Below are positions 10,712 to 18,981 of a stretch of DNA of 64,000 bases, piece by piece. Numbering within the stretch: position 1 is the stretch's first letter; every line of letters starts with the position of its first letter. Both the position numbers and the translations under genes were made by a program. Origin of the DNA: CAVTJX01 sp963735175. Lineage in GTDB: Bacteria; Electryoneota; RPQS01. The stretch is taken from the NCBI GenBank assembly GCA_963735175.1, contig CAVTJX010000018.1:62001-126000 (forward strand), written 5' to 3'. The notes below the pieces were generated by a model. It made no database searches. It was given only the letters and a program-made list of their open reading frames with translations, and was not told where the DNA came from.

Positions 10712-11116
10712 TCAAGGAGCAGGCTGAAGATAGGCGCGGAGTTCGGCTTGGACGTACTGCAGAAACTCGGGCTTGGTGGCGACAAGATCCCAGACTTTGT
10801 CGCAGATTTTATAACGCACGGGCTGGCCATCCTGCAGCTCGACCATCACGAGGGACTTGACCTCGAGCTTGAAGTCATCCCAGAAATGTGCATACAGACT
10901 GTCGCCGGTATCGTAGGCGTGCCACTCGACCACGCCCGATTTCAGTTCGGGGGCGAAGGCGGAATCGACGGCTTGCTTGGCGTAGGCTTCGATGTTCAGG
11001 CAGGTTTCGCAGCGCGGGGTGAAATAGAAATAGTATACGACGACTTTATGCGGTGCGGCGTGCGCGGCGAGCGCGAAGAGCAAGAGAGCGAGGCCAAGGC
11101 GAAAGATTCTCAGCAT
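10712..11116 (-). CDS. arsF: ArsF-family thioredoxin-like protein
   Basis: A 134-residue exported protein with signal peptide MLRIFRLGLALLLFALAAHA, then VVYYFYFTPRCETCLNIEA and the C-terminal KVWDLV and FLQYVQAELR segments. This pattern matches the family annotated as nitrophenyl compound nitroreductase subunit ArsF, which in Shewanella ArsEFG acts with ArsG to reduce and expel aromatic arsenicals. The pair of Cys (CETC) is suited to thiol chemistry in the periplasm. The start at 11116 was chosen because an upstream in-frame extension has no signal peptide and runs into the preceding gene. It is the last gene of the nine-gene ars operon, 22 bp after the CcdA-like gene. The symbol is a family assignment; substrate is not known. 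Confidence 0.72.
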   Translation of the reverse strand: MLRIFRLGLALLLFALAAHAAPHKVVVYYFYFTPRCETCLNIEAYAKQAVDSAFAPELKSGVVEWHAYDTGDSLYAHFWDDFKLEVKSLVMVELQDGQPVRYKICDKVWDLVATKPEFLQYVQAELRAYLQPAP

Positions 11117-11138
11117 AAGGAGATTCCAAAATGAGCGA

Positions 11139-11840
11139 TCAGAACAGTTTCCAAAGCATGTAAACGCCGCCGAGGATGACGAGCAGGCCGCAGGCGCGCT
11201 TGACCCAGAGCGCGATGTGAGAGCGCTCGGTCCAGTGCAGATATTCGCCGATGCGGCTCGCGAGCATTCCGGCAACGACGATAACGGCACAGTGCCCGAG
11301 AGCAAACGCCGTTAGCAGCGAGATCGAGGCACTGAGGTTCGTCGTCGCCGTCTGAAAGACCACGCCGAGCACGGGCGCCATGAAGGCGAAGGTACAGGGG
11401 CCGAGGCCGATCCCGAAGAGCAGCCCGAGCACCAGCGCCGCGGGCAAGCCGGTAAAGCGCTGGGTGGAGAGTTGCAGGCCGTTCCAGTTTACCGGCATGA
11501 GGTCCATGAGATAGAGGCCAATGAAGAAGAAGATTGCGGCGACGAGGATGTTGCCGATCAGGCCGACATCGCCAAGCAGTCTTCCAAGCAGCGCGGTGAT
11601 GAGGCCGATGGCCGCAATGGTAATTAATATGCCCAACGCGAACATGGCGGATAAGGCGAAGACCCGTTGACGCGTAGGATTTTCCTGGCTGGTGATGAAG
11701 CCGATGAGCAGCGGAATGCTGGCGAGGTGGCAGGGGCTGAGGAGAATGCTCAGGAAGCCCCACGTAAGCGCAGCCACGGCGGCGATCCAGAAACTTCCCA
11801 TCAGGGCGGTGCTCAGCGCTGTGAAGAGGTGCTCAATCAT
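11139..11840 (-). CDS. CcdA/ArsG-like membrane protein
   Basis: A 233-residue polytopic protein (six or more membrane segments) of the CcdA/DsbD-beta family. The paired half motifs are LLSPCHLASIPLL and FGIGLGPCTFAFMAPVLG, each with the conserved Pro-Cys in a membrane helix. Such proteins pass electrons from cytoplasmic thioredoxin to periplasmic thiol partners. Members next to ArsF are annotated as ArsG aromatic arsenical efflux permeases. The start ATG overlaps the stop of the thioredoxin lipoprotein gene (ATGA), so the two are translationally coupled. Together with the thioredoxin lipoprotein and ArsF this gives a complete reducing relay across the membrane. Choice between electron carrier and efflux permease cannot be settled from sequence alone. 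Confidence 0.78.
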   Translation of the reverse strand: MIEHLFTALSTALMGSFWIAAVAALTWGFLSILLSPCHLASIPLLIGFITSQENPTRQRVFALSAMFALGILITIAAIGLITALLGRLLGDVGLIGNILVAAIFFFIGLYLMDLMPVNWNGLQLSTQRFTGLPAALVLGLLFGIGLGPCTFAFMAPVLGVVFQTATTNLSASISLLTAFALGHCAVIVVAGMLASRIGEYLHWTERSHIALWVKRACGLLVILGGVYMLWKLF

Positions 11841-12226
11841 GATTTAGGGGCGAGTCCCTGCGCCTTCAGAATTTTGTCGATCTCCGCTTCGGGAAAGAAA
11901 CCCTCGTGGCGGGTGATCTCCTTACCGCCGGCATCGAGGAAGACCTGCGTGGGGATCAGCTTGATGCCGAATTTCTGGGCTTGGGCTTTGTCCTTCATGA
12001 CATCATGAAAGATCACCTGAACCTGACCGGCGTAGCGGGCCTCGATGGATTTCATCACGGGCTGCATCTGCTTGCAGGGGATACAGGTGGTGGAGCCCAA
12101 TTCCACAAAGGTGATTTTCGCAGTGGAATTGCCCGGAGCTTTAGCGGCGGGCTTGCCGGAGCCGCAAGCCGATGCGAACGCGGCCACGGCGATGAGCAGG
12201 GCGATGAGGAGTATGCGACGCGACAT
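11837..12226 (-). CDS. Thioredoxin-fold lipoprotein (CIPC active site)
   Basis: A 129-residue thioredoxin-family protein with a type II signal peptide (lipobox ASAC, Cys about residue 21), so it is probably anchored to a membrane on the periplasmic side. The redox motif is CIPC in VELGSTTCIPCKQM, and the cis-Pro loop is KLIPTQVFLDAGG. It lies 19 bp after the small thioredoxin gene and overlaps the CcdA-like gene. It would be the natural periplasmic acceptor of electrons from that CcdA and could reduce arsenicals or ArsF. Confidence 0.85.
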   Translation of the reverse strand: MSRRILLIALLIAVAAFASACGSGKPAAKAPGNSTAKITFVELGSTTCIPCKQMQPVMKSIEARYAGQVQVIFHDVMKDKAQAQKFGIKLIPTQVFLDAGGKEITRHEGFFPEAEIDKILKAQGLAPKS

Positions 12227-12245
12227 CGGCGTCCCTCCAGGTGGA

Positions 12246-12479
12246 TTATACCAGCAGTTTTTTGATTTCGTCCATGGAGAGCACGCGGCCCGATGCTTTC
12301 ACTTCGCCGTCGATGACGAGGCCGGGTGTGTGCATGATTTTGAATTTCATGATCTCGGTGATCTCGGAGACTTTTTCCAGCGTATAGTCGAGGCCCAGAT
12401 CGTTCGCGGCCATTTCGGCGTTTTCCTGCAATTTCTTGCAGCGGGCGCAACCCGTGCCGAGGATTTGGATCTTCTTCAT
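12246..12479 (-). CDS. Small thioredoxin (redox-active disulfide protein 2 family)
   Basis: A 77-residue cytoplasmic glutaredoxin/thioredoxin-like protein with active site CARC in ILGTGCARCKKL and the TPGLVIDGEVKASGR cis-Pro segment. These mini-thioredoxins are commonly found next to ArsP/YraQ permeases and ArsR repressors. Here the gene sits 10 bp downstream of the permease, and its product could supply electrons to one of the two CcdA-like proteins. Confidence 0.87.
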   Translation of the reverse strand: MKKIQILGTGCARCKKLQENAEMAANDLGLDYTLEKVSEITEIMKFKIMHTPGLVIDGEVKASGRVLSMDEIKKLLV

Positions 12480-12489
12480 CGTTCGCTTC

Positions 12490-13551
12490 CTAAATCAGCA
12501 GGTTGAACAAATAGCCCACAATGATGATGCCGACGCCGACCACACCGAGGAAGGTTCCGATCAACCGGGGCCGCAGCACTTTGCGGAGAATGATGGTCTC
12601 CGGCAGGGAGAGGCCGATGACGGCCATCATGAAGGCCAACACCGTTCCCAGCGCGGCGCCCTTTTCGAGCAGCGCCTGCACGACGGGAATAATACCGGCG
12701 GCATTGGAATACATGGGGATGCCAATCACGACTGCGACGGGTACGGACCACCACGCGTCCTTTCCCATAATCGAAGCCAGAAAGTTTTCCGGCGCATAGC
12801 CGTGAATAAATGCGCCGACCGCAATGCCAGCCAATACATAGGGCCAGACTTTGCCGACAATCTCATGCACCGCCGTAAGACCGTGGTGAATGCGGTCCTG
12901 CCAGGACAAGCGCTCGTCCGATATTTCGCCATCGGTTTGCAGCTCGTAGACCCACGGTTCCACATGTTTCTCCAAGTGGAGCTTGCCGATGACCCAGCCG
13001 GAGACCATGGCGATGAGCAGGCCGGTTCCCATATAAAGCGCGGCGACTTTCCAACCGAAGAGGCCGAAGAGCAACACGAGAGCGATCTCGTTGACCATGG
13101 GAGCCGAGATCAAAAACGAAAAGGTGACGCCGAGGGGCACGCCGGCGGTGACGAAGCCGATGAAGAGTGGCACCGCAGAACAGGAGCAGAATGGGGTGAC
13201 AATGCCGAGCAGCGCGGCCAGCACGTTACCGATTGACTCACGTTTTCCGGCCAGCATCTGCCGTGTGCGTTCGGGTGTAAAGAAGGAGCGGAGCACGCCG
13301 ACACCGAAGACGACCAGCGTCAAGAGCATCAGAACTTTGGGAGTGTCGTAGAGGAAAAACTCCACGGCGGAACCCAAACGACTCGGTGCGGCGAGATTCA
13401 ACACGTCGTACGTCAGCCACTTCGCAAACGGGTGGAGCCACCGATAGACGATCACCCACAGCCCGAGCAAGAGCAGCAAGGCTCCGAGGCGGAGGGTGAA
13501 AGGATTCACATGCAGGCGGCGAGCAATTCCGACTTTACGATTCACGGTCAC
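12490..13551 (-). CDS. ArsP/YraQ-type permease (DUF318)
   Basis: A 353-residue membrane protein with eight to ten predicted segments and the family hallmark TPFCSCSAVPLFIGF, then VPLGVTFSFLISAPMVNEIA. ArsP members expel trivalent organoarsenicals such as methylarsenite; the paired Cys in the FCSCS motif are the likely metalloid ligands. A soluble loop of about 50 residues (HLEKHVEPWVYEL...) separates the two halves, as in other members. It lies inside the ars operon, 32 bp after the upstream CcdA-like gene. Substrate is inferred from context and family. Confidence 0.85.
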   Translation of the reverse strand: MTVNRKVGIARRLHVNPFTLRLGALLLLLGLWVIVYRWLHPFAKWLTYDVLNLAAPSRLGSAVEFFLYDTPKVLMLLTLVVFGVGVLRSFFTPERTRQMLAGKRESIGNVLAALLGIVTPFCSCSAVPLFIGFVTAGVPLGVTFSFLISAPMVNEIALVLLFGLFGWKVAALYMGTGLLIAMVSGWVIGKLHLEKHVEPWVYELQTDGEISDERLSWQDRIHHGLTAVHEIVGKVWPYVLAGIAVGAFIHGYAPENFLASIMGKDAWWSVPVAVVIGIPMYSNAAGIIPVVQALLEKGAALGTVLAFMMAVIGLSLPETIILRKVLRPRLIGTFLGVVGVGIIIVGYLFNLLI

Positions 13552-13583
13552 TTCCTCAATTCAATCCGCGCACACTGACGGAA

Positions 13584-14285
13584 TCAGATCGTTGCCAGCA
13601 AATAGAACCCGGTTGCCACCAGCAGCACGCCGCCGCCGACGCGAATCACCGGCACGGCGCGCTGCGCCAGGATACTCAGTTTGCTGAAACCAAAGCTGAT
13701 TCCGATCAGACCGGCGGTCAGCGGCAGGCTATAGCCCAGCGCGAAGACCGTCAAAGCAAGGGCGCCCATGAGCATCGTACCCTGCAAGACCACGGCACTG
13801 ATCGCCATCGGCAGCAGCGGATTACAGCCCATCGAACAGGCGGTCGTCGCTCCGCCCAGTACCAGACCATAAATCATGGCGCCGACCACGCCCCGCCCGA
13901 GCACTCTCTGTTTGAGTTCGAACTTCGGGATGCGAATCTGCACCAGCTTCAGAGTGACCAATCCAAAGAGGACGATCAGGAGTCCGGCGGCGAATTGCCA
14001 GTATCTGCCCAGCGAGGAACTGCCAAGATTGCCGATCAAACCCGTGAGCGCACCGATCAGGGCTAAGGACAGCGTCGTTCCGAACATAAAGAATAGACCG
14101 GCCAACAATAGCTCCCGCCGTCCACTTTGAGAATCACGGGATCCGGCATATCCAACGACCGCGCCGATTACAGGCAGAGCACAACAGGAACTAACTGCGC
14201 CCAACATGCCGAGCAGGAATAAGGCCGGATAGAAGGCAAATCCAACCTGATCACTGGATAAGATACTTTGAATCCACTGCTGCAT
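13584..14285 (-). CDS. Second CcdA/ArsG-like membrane protein
   Basis: A 233-residue polytopic protein starting MQQWIQSILSSDQV. It has the CcdA-type motifs AVSSCCALPVIGAVVGYAG and GGATTACSMGCNPLLPMAI, with an unusual extra Cys in each half (CC and CSMGC). It is distinct from the CcdA-like protein at 11139-11840. ArsG-type arsenical permeases belong to this fold, and the extra Cys would suit metalloid binding, so this copy may be the efflux version. The start was set at 14285, 2 bp after the stop of the Cys-rich peptide gene; upstream in-frame sequence belongs to that gene. Confidence 0.75.
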   Translation of the reverse strand: MQQWIQSILSSDQVGFAFYPALFLLGMLGAVSSCCALPVIGAVVGYAGSRDSQSGRRELLLAGLFFMFGTTLSLALIGALTGLIGNLGSSSLGRYWQFAAGLLIVLFGLVTLKLVQIRIPKFELKQRVLGRGVVGAMIYGLVLGGATTACSMGCNPLLPMAISAVVLQGTMLMGALALTVFALGYSLPLTAGLIGISFGFSKLSILAQRAVPVIRVGGGVLLVATGFYLLATI

Positions 14286-14287
14286 GA

Positions 14288-14542
14288 TTACTTGCCTGAG
14301 CCGGGGCAGCAACTGCCGCCGGAAGTGCCGCAATCCTGTCCCACCCCGCAAGCGGGCACTGCGGACTTTGCCCAAAAGGAATAGGCCCCGACGCCTATTG
14401 CCGCGAGCATCACGGCCAGGAAAATTAATGTCCGCAGGTGAAACTTCCGCGGCGGCGCATCGCCGCAGCAACAGCCTGCCGCTTTATTGGGGTCTGATCC
14501 GCCACAGCAGTTGGGTTTGAGACTGGGATCCTGATCGCTCAT
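14288..14542 (-). CDS. Small Cys-rich single-span membrane peptide
   Basis: An 84-residue protein that I do not recognise. It has nine Cys: five in the N-terminal tail (NCCGG, GCCCGD), then one membrane helix (about residues 37-57), then four in the C-terminal tail (ACGVGQDCG, GSCCPG). Clusters on both sides of the membrane suggest metalloid capture or hand-over. It is intact, ends with TAA, and is nearly fused to the CcdA/ArsG-like gene (2 bp gap), so the two products probably act together. No selenocysteine codon is present. Confidence 0.7.
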   Translation of the reverse strand: MSDQDPSLKPNCCGGSDPNKAAGCCCGDAPPRKFHLRTLIFLAVMLAAIGVGAYSFWAKSAVPACGVGQDCGTSGGSCCPGSGK

Positions 14543-14627
14543 TTGCCGGACTCCGATTCGGATAGTGAAATTCTTAACGTGTGCTATCGTACGAACAGTA
14601 AGTCGATCGAAAGCCTGTTGCTCGCAA

Positions 14628-15714
14628 TTACGCCGTAGCGGGCTTGGAGGTTGTCGAGGGGGTAAAGTACCTGCGTTGCAGCCAAAGCGCGACGTTGACG
14701 AGGCCGATCAGCGCGGGGACTTCGACCAGCGGGCCGATGACCGCCGCGAAGGCCGCGCCGGAATGCACGCCGAAGACGGCGATGGCCACGGCGATGGCGA
14801 GTTCAAAATTGTTGGAGGCAGCGGTGAAGGAAAGCGTGGCGGTTTGCGCATAGTCCGCTCCCGCCCTCTTCCCCATCCAGAACGAGACGAAGAACATCAC
14901 GACAAAGTAGATCAGCAGCGGGATTGCGATGCGCACGACGTCCAGCGGCAGCGTGAGAATCGTGTCACCCTTGAGCGAAAACATCACCACGATGGTAAAC
15001 AGCAGGGCGATCAGCGTAAGCGGGCTGATTTTGGGAATAAACTTTTGGTGATACCAGTCCTTGTCCTTGATGCGGATCAGGATAGAAGCGCGTGAGAAAA
15101 CCGGCGAGAAAGGGAATGCCGAGGTAGATGAAGACGCTTTGGGCGATCTGCCCGATGGTGATGTGCACCGCCGCCCCACTCAAGCCGAAGAGCGGCGGCA
15201 GAACCGTGATGAAGACGTAGGCATAGACCGAGTAGAACAGCACCTGAAAGATGGAATTGAAGGCCACCAGGCCGGCGGCATATTCCGTGTCACCCTTGGC
15301 CAGCTCGTTCCAGACGATGACCATCGCAATGCAGCGGGCGAGGCCGATCAGGATCAGGCCGACCATGTATTCCGGATAGCCGCGCAGAAACAGGATCGCC
15401 AGACCGAACATCAGGATCGGCCCGATAACCCAGTTCTGCAGGAGCGACAATCCCAGCACCCGTCCATTGCGGAAGACTTCGCCCAGTTCCTCATAGCGCA
15501 CCTTCGCCAGCGGCGGGTACATCATGAGGATCAGGCCGATGGCGATGGGGATGGAGGTCGTGCCCACGCTGAAGCGGTCGAGGAAGGGCACGACGCCGGG
15601 AAAAACAAAGCCCAGACCCGACTCCGGCCGCCATGGCCATGAAGATCCACAGCGTCAGGTAGCGATCAAGGAACGAGAAGCTTGCGCAGTCAGCGACTGA
15701 AGACTATCGCTCAT
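14628..15714 (-). CDS. acr3: Acr3-family arsenite efflux transporter (frameshifted)
   Basis: Arsenite/H+ antiporter of the inner membrane (Acr3/BASS fold, ten segments). Diagnostic sequence is GLARCIAMVIVWNELAKGD with the essential Cys, and later TLSFTAASNNFELAIAVA. The start ATG at 15714 overlaps the arsR stop (ATGA). The N-terminal part (FLDRYLTLWIFMAMAAGVG) and the two downstream parts are in different frames, with changes near 15690, 15600 and 15090. The corrected protein is about 360 residues, as expected. All breaks look like single-base indels. Confidence 0.9.
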
Positions 15715-16100
15715 GGCCCGCCTCTGCCGCTCGAATTGTGGACACGGCTTTGCCGCGACTGACGCCGCAACTCTTCTGCTTCAGCCATGCCATGAGGCGT
15801 TGTTCGAGTTCCAGCCATCACTTGCGGATCGAGCAATTGGGACACGGCATCAAGGACGGCGAGTCGCGCCGGATCCAGATTCGCGGCGATCCGATAGTAA
15901 ATCCAGACGGCTTCGCGGCGATCCTCAAGCAGACCGGCGTTCAGCAAATATCGCAAGTGCCGGGACGCTTTGGATTGAGTGACTTCAAGCACATTCTCCA
16001 GATCGCAGACACAGAGTTCACCGTGGCGGCGAAGCAGCGCTAACATCTGCATTCTGGTCTCGTCTAGAAGGGCTCGGAACATTGCTACAGGCTCATGCAT
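15711..16100 (-). CDS. arsR: ArsR/SmtB-family repressor (first copy)
   Basis: A 129-residue winged-helix repressor. Its metalloid site is the CVC pair in GELCVCDLENVLEV at the start of the recognition region, the classic ArsR arsenite sensor; the DNA helix is QSKASRHLRYLLNAGLL. The start at 16100 is supported by the ribosome site AAGGAG 9 bp upstream and by the promoter at 16127-16155. It heads the nine-gene operon and overlaps acr3 by 4 bp. It is expected to repress that promoter and release on As(III). Confidence 0.9.
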   Translation of the reverse strand: MHEPVAMFRALLDETRMQMLALLRRHGELCVCDLENVLEVTQSKASRHLRYLLNAGLLEDRREAVWIYYRIAANLDPARLAVLDAVSQLLDPQVMAGTRTTPHGMAEAEELRRQSRQSRVHNSSGRGGP

Positions 16101-16126
16101 TCTCACTCCTTGGAGATTCGGATATG

Positions 16127-16155
16127 AATATAACCGCTTACGCGATTTAAAGCAA
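16127..16155 (-). promoter_or_regulatory. Sigma-70 promoter of the arsR-acr3 operon
   Basis: Minus-strand -35 TTGCTT (16155-16150) and -10 TATATT (16132-16127) with a 17-bp spacer, about 27 bp ahead of the arsR start codon. The half site ATTCATAT overlaps the downstream edge of the -10 and recurs at 16312, so ArsR may bind here. Confidence 0.7.
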
Positions 16156-16311
16156 GTTGCAGGAACTGTGTTTCGATCCCTTCTCCAAACTTCTATAGTA
16201 TTATTAATAATAAAATAGTTGTAGCCTGTGCAACGAGTGTTTGATGCACGGCATGTTACCAAAGAGGATTATTCTGCTGCAAGCCAGAGTGCGCTAAATA
16301 TTCTATAATCT

Positions 16312-16338
16312 ATTCATATTATAGACATATGGGAATAT
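16312..16338. promoter_or_regulatory. Imperfect inverted repeat, candidate ArsR operator
   Basis: ATTCATAT followed after 7 bp by ATATGGGAATAT, an interrupted dyad. The left arm also occurs within the opposite arsR promoter. It ends just before the -35 of the rightward arsR promoter. Confidence 0.45.
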
Positions 16339-16340
16339 CC

Positions 16341-16369
16341 TTGACAGCGGTGAGAATTTATCCTATATT
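16341..16369 (+). promoter_or_regulatory. Sigma-70 promoter of the second arsR unit
   Basis: A near-consensus promoter: -35 TTGACA (16341-16346), 17-bp spacer, -10 TATATT (16364-16369). Transcription would begin near 16376, leaving a short leader before the ATG at 16402. Confidence 0.85.
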
Positions 16370-16386
16370 TCGTCATCTAACGAAAT
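16367..16386. promoter_or_regulatory. Perfect palindrome over -10/start site, likely operator
   Basis: ATTTCGT-CATCTA-ACGAAAT: two perfect 7-bp arms with a 6-bp centre, overlapping the end of the -10 hexamer and the predicted transcription start of the second arsR unit. Position and symmetry are those expected of an autoregulatory ArsR operator. Confidence 0.7.
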
Positions 16387-16401
16387 GTGGAAAAGCGACC
16401 C

Positions 16402-16737
16402 ATGCGTGAATTCCTGGCCGTGATGAATGCCCTTTCCGATCCAAGCCGATTGCGACTCTACCTGAGTCTCCAGGGCCGTGAACTATGTGTCTGTAATCTG
16501 GTTGATTTCATCGGGCTTGCCGATTCGACGGTATCGAAACATATGTCGGTTTTGCGACAGGCAGGGCTGGTAGAATCCCGGAAAAAGGGGCGGTGGGTGT
16601 ACTATCGACTGGCCGAAGCGGAAACTTCCCCGCTTGTGCAACAGCTCAGCGAACTCATGATCAGACATCTGAGCGCGGACAAGACGATAGCCGTGGACAG
16701 AGCACCACATTGCGGAGATCGTGAATCGGGATGGTAG
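16402..16737 (+). CDS. ArsR/SmtB-family repressor (second copy)
   Basis: A 111-residue winged-helix repressor, MREFLAVMNALSDPSR..., with the CVC metalloid site in GRELCVCNLVDFIG and the DNA helix DSTVSKHMSVLRQAGLV. It has three further Cys/His-type residues near the end (PHCGD). It is divergent from the first arsR and similar to it in sensor motif but clearly not a recent duplicate. The ATG at 16402 is preferred over a GTG at 16387, because the latter nearly coincides with the operator palindrome. It precedes the double thioredoxin-like and ABC genes and probably controls them. Confidence 0.87.
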   Translation: MREFLAVMNALSDPSRLRLYLSLQGRELCVCNLVDFIGLADSTVSKHMSVLRQAGLVESRKKGRWVYYRLAEAETSPLVQQLSELMIRHLSADKTIAVDRAPHCGDRESGW

Positions 16738-16868
16738 CAAACAATGTCAGCAGGACACTGTTGCCTGCGACGCGGAGACTCCGGTCCGTACATCGGAAGC
16801 TGTGTAATCCGGTTATCGTTCAACACGTCTTGATTTTCGAATGAAGCAGTTCCTTAAGGAGCATGATA

Positions 16869-17730
16869 ATGAGTAAGAAGGCAAGGTGGTCCATCGGTGG
16901 GGGCTTGATTGTCGTCGCCATTGCGGTCGTGTTGATTTTGCAGTTCGTGATGCCGTCAGATAACGGCAGCAAGGCCATGGCTCGGTTTGGCGTGGCAAGC
17001 GCTCGCGCGGCGGAACCGATTGAACACATCGGCACGGGCAAGTGCGCGGAAGCCGTGGAGAAGGCAGGCAAGGCGGACAAATATGTCTACGCGCTCTTCT
17101 ACCGTGAAAACAACGAACAGGTTGCCGCAGCGCGCAGTTTTGCACAGTCTGCGCGGAAAAAGATTTCCCGGAAGTCGGAAATCGTTGAAATCAACGTCGC
17201 TGATCCGACCGAGCAGGATATTGTAAACAAGTATGGGACGAACCGCGCGCCCATGCCCTTAGTGCTCGTGTTCGCGCCCAATGGCGCGGTCATGGGCGGC
17301 TTTCCGACGATGCAACTTGCCGACGACGCGCGCCTGGTGGAGGCTGTGGGTTGCAAAGCGTCTGAACAAACATTGAAGGCTCTGCAACGAAGGAACATGG
17401 TGCTGCTCTGCGTGCAGAATCGGAAGACGAGCGACAATGACGGTGCAATGCGGGGGGTAGAGGAGTTTATTAAGGACCCCAAGTACAGCGCGACCACGGC
17501 GGTGGTGAAGGCCGACCCGTCCGATCCCGTGGTAGCGAAATTCATCGAGCCAGGTAGGGCTTGATCCCAAGAGCACCGTGGCCACCACGGCGCTCCTGGC
17601 GCCTCCGGGTTCGGTTGTCAGTACCTTTAAGGGCGCCGTTGCGAAGGACAAGATCGTCGCTGCAGTTCAGGCGGCTGCCAAAGGCGGAGGATGCGGTCCG
17701 GCCGGATGTGGTGGAAAGCCGTGTGGATGA
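16869..17730 (+). CDS. Membrane-tethered double thioredoxin-fold protein with Cys-rich tail (one frameshift)
   Basis: About 286 residues; not recognised as a named family. An N-terminal membrane anchor (about residues 7-28, GGGLIVVAIAVVLILQFV) is followed by two regions that each look like a thioredoxin fold without CxxC: one with YVYALFYRENNEQ and a cis-Pro loop RAPMPLVLVFAPNG, the other with MVLLCVQNRKTSD and TTALLAPPGSVVSTFKG. The extreme C-terminus is GGGCGPAGCGGKPCG, three Cys in a Gly-rich tail. The frame changes near 17555. The ribosome site AAGGAG lies 8 bp before the ATG at 16869. It lies between arsR and an ABC exporter, so a role as periplasmic metalloid or thiol-conjugate carrier is plausible but untested. 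Confidence 0.68.
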
Positions 17731-17752
17731 ACGTTGACTCAAGGGAAATCAC

Positions 17753-18978
17753 ATGCGTTTAAGAACTCTGGTCTGGCGTGAGATCTTCGAGCGGAAGAAC
17801 CAGCTTGCCACGAGCTTTCTGGCGATTCTGCTGGGGATCACGGTGATCGTCTCGATCAAGAACATCAGCTTCTACTCGGAGAAAGCGGTGGCCAAGGAAC
17901 TGGATGCGCTCGGGGCCAATATCCTGATTCTGCCCAAATCGGCCACCGTGCAGGATTACTACTCCGCCGACATGCAGGAGGACGTCATCCCGGAAGAGTA
18001 CGTGACGATGCTGGCGACGTCCGACTTGCAGGGGCTGGACAATCTTTCGCCCAAGCTGTCGGTGCCGGTTGACAGTCGGCGGCAAGACCGTCACTCTGAC
18101 CGGCATTTTGCCCAAGGAAGAATTTCAGGCCAAGGCCGCCTGGGCGGGCGCGGGCATCTTCTCGCGACCGAATAACTGCGGCACGGTGGCGACGATTCCC
18201 GGCCTGAGCACAGAACCGCCGAAGGAAACGCTGGTGCGCAAGCGGGTCATCGAAACCCTGGGCGGCACCGAAGTGCTGGTGGGGGCGGATGCGGCTCGCG
18301 TCACTGCGGATCAAGGAAGGCGATCAGATCGAATTGCTGGGCCGCACCTTCACGACGATCGCCGTTCTGCCGGAAACCGGCACGGTGGATGATTCACGGA
18401 TCTTCGCCCATCTGCACACGGTGCAGGACATGACGGGCAAGGGGCCGGTGTTCAACGCGATCGAAATTGTCGGCTGCTGCAGCCAGATCAACGCGGGGCT
18501 GGTGCAAAAAATCAATAAGCTGCTGCCGGACGCCAAGGTCGTCACGATTACGCAGGTCGTCGACACCCAGTTGCGCACGAACAAGACGATGGCGAAGCTT
18601 CTCGACGGTCTTTCTGGTCATCATCATTCTCGTGGGTGGCGCGAGCATTGCCAATTACATGTACGCCAACGTCTATGAGCGCCGCAAGGAAATCGGCACG
18701 CTGATGGCCATGGGAGCCGGGTTCGTCGCTGGTGCTGAAGATCTTTCTGCTGAAGGCGCTGCTCCTGGGCCTGGCGGCGGCCATCGGGCGGTTACGTGCT
18801 GGGCACGCTTCTGGCCGTGGTGCTGGGGCCGAAGATTGCCGGGGTGCCGGTGCTGCCGATGGGCACGCTGGTGCTGTCGGCGATCGCCGTGGCGGTGCCG
18901 CTGGCGCTGCTGGCCAGCTATTTCCCGGCGCACCGAGCCGCGCGGCTCGATCCCTGCGCAACCCTTCAGGAGAATTGA
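17753..18978 (+). CDS. MacB/FtsX-type ABC transporter permease (several frameshifts)
   Basis: About 405 residues with the type VII ABC layout: an N-terminal membrane helix (FLAILLGITVIVSIKNISF), a large periplasmic domain beginning ELDALGANILILPKSA, then three C-terminal helices (VFLVIIILVGGASIANYM, LVLKIFLLKALLLGLAAA, LVLSAIAVAVPLALLASYFP) and the terminal RAARLDPCATLQEN. The periplasmic domain contains Cys residues in RPNNCGTV and EIVGCCSQINAG. Frame changes fall near 18065, 18300, 18610, 18725 and 18788; removing or adding one base at each restores the family sequence. It starts 22 bp after the double thioredoxin-like gene and ends 3 bp before the ATPase gene, so the three form one unit. 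Confidence 0.82.
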
Positions 18979-18981
18979 GCC

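Noticed and set aside
10712..17730. Selenocysteine in the thiol proteins of the ars region
   Set aside because: All redox motifs are Cys codons; breaks in this region are frame changes, not in-frame TGA codons.
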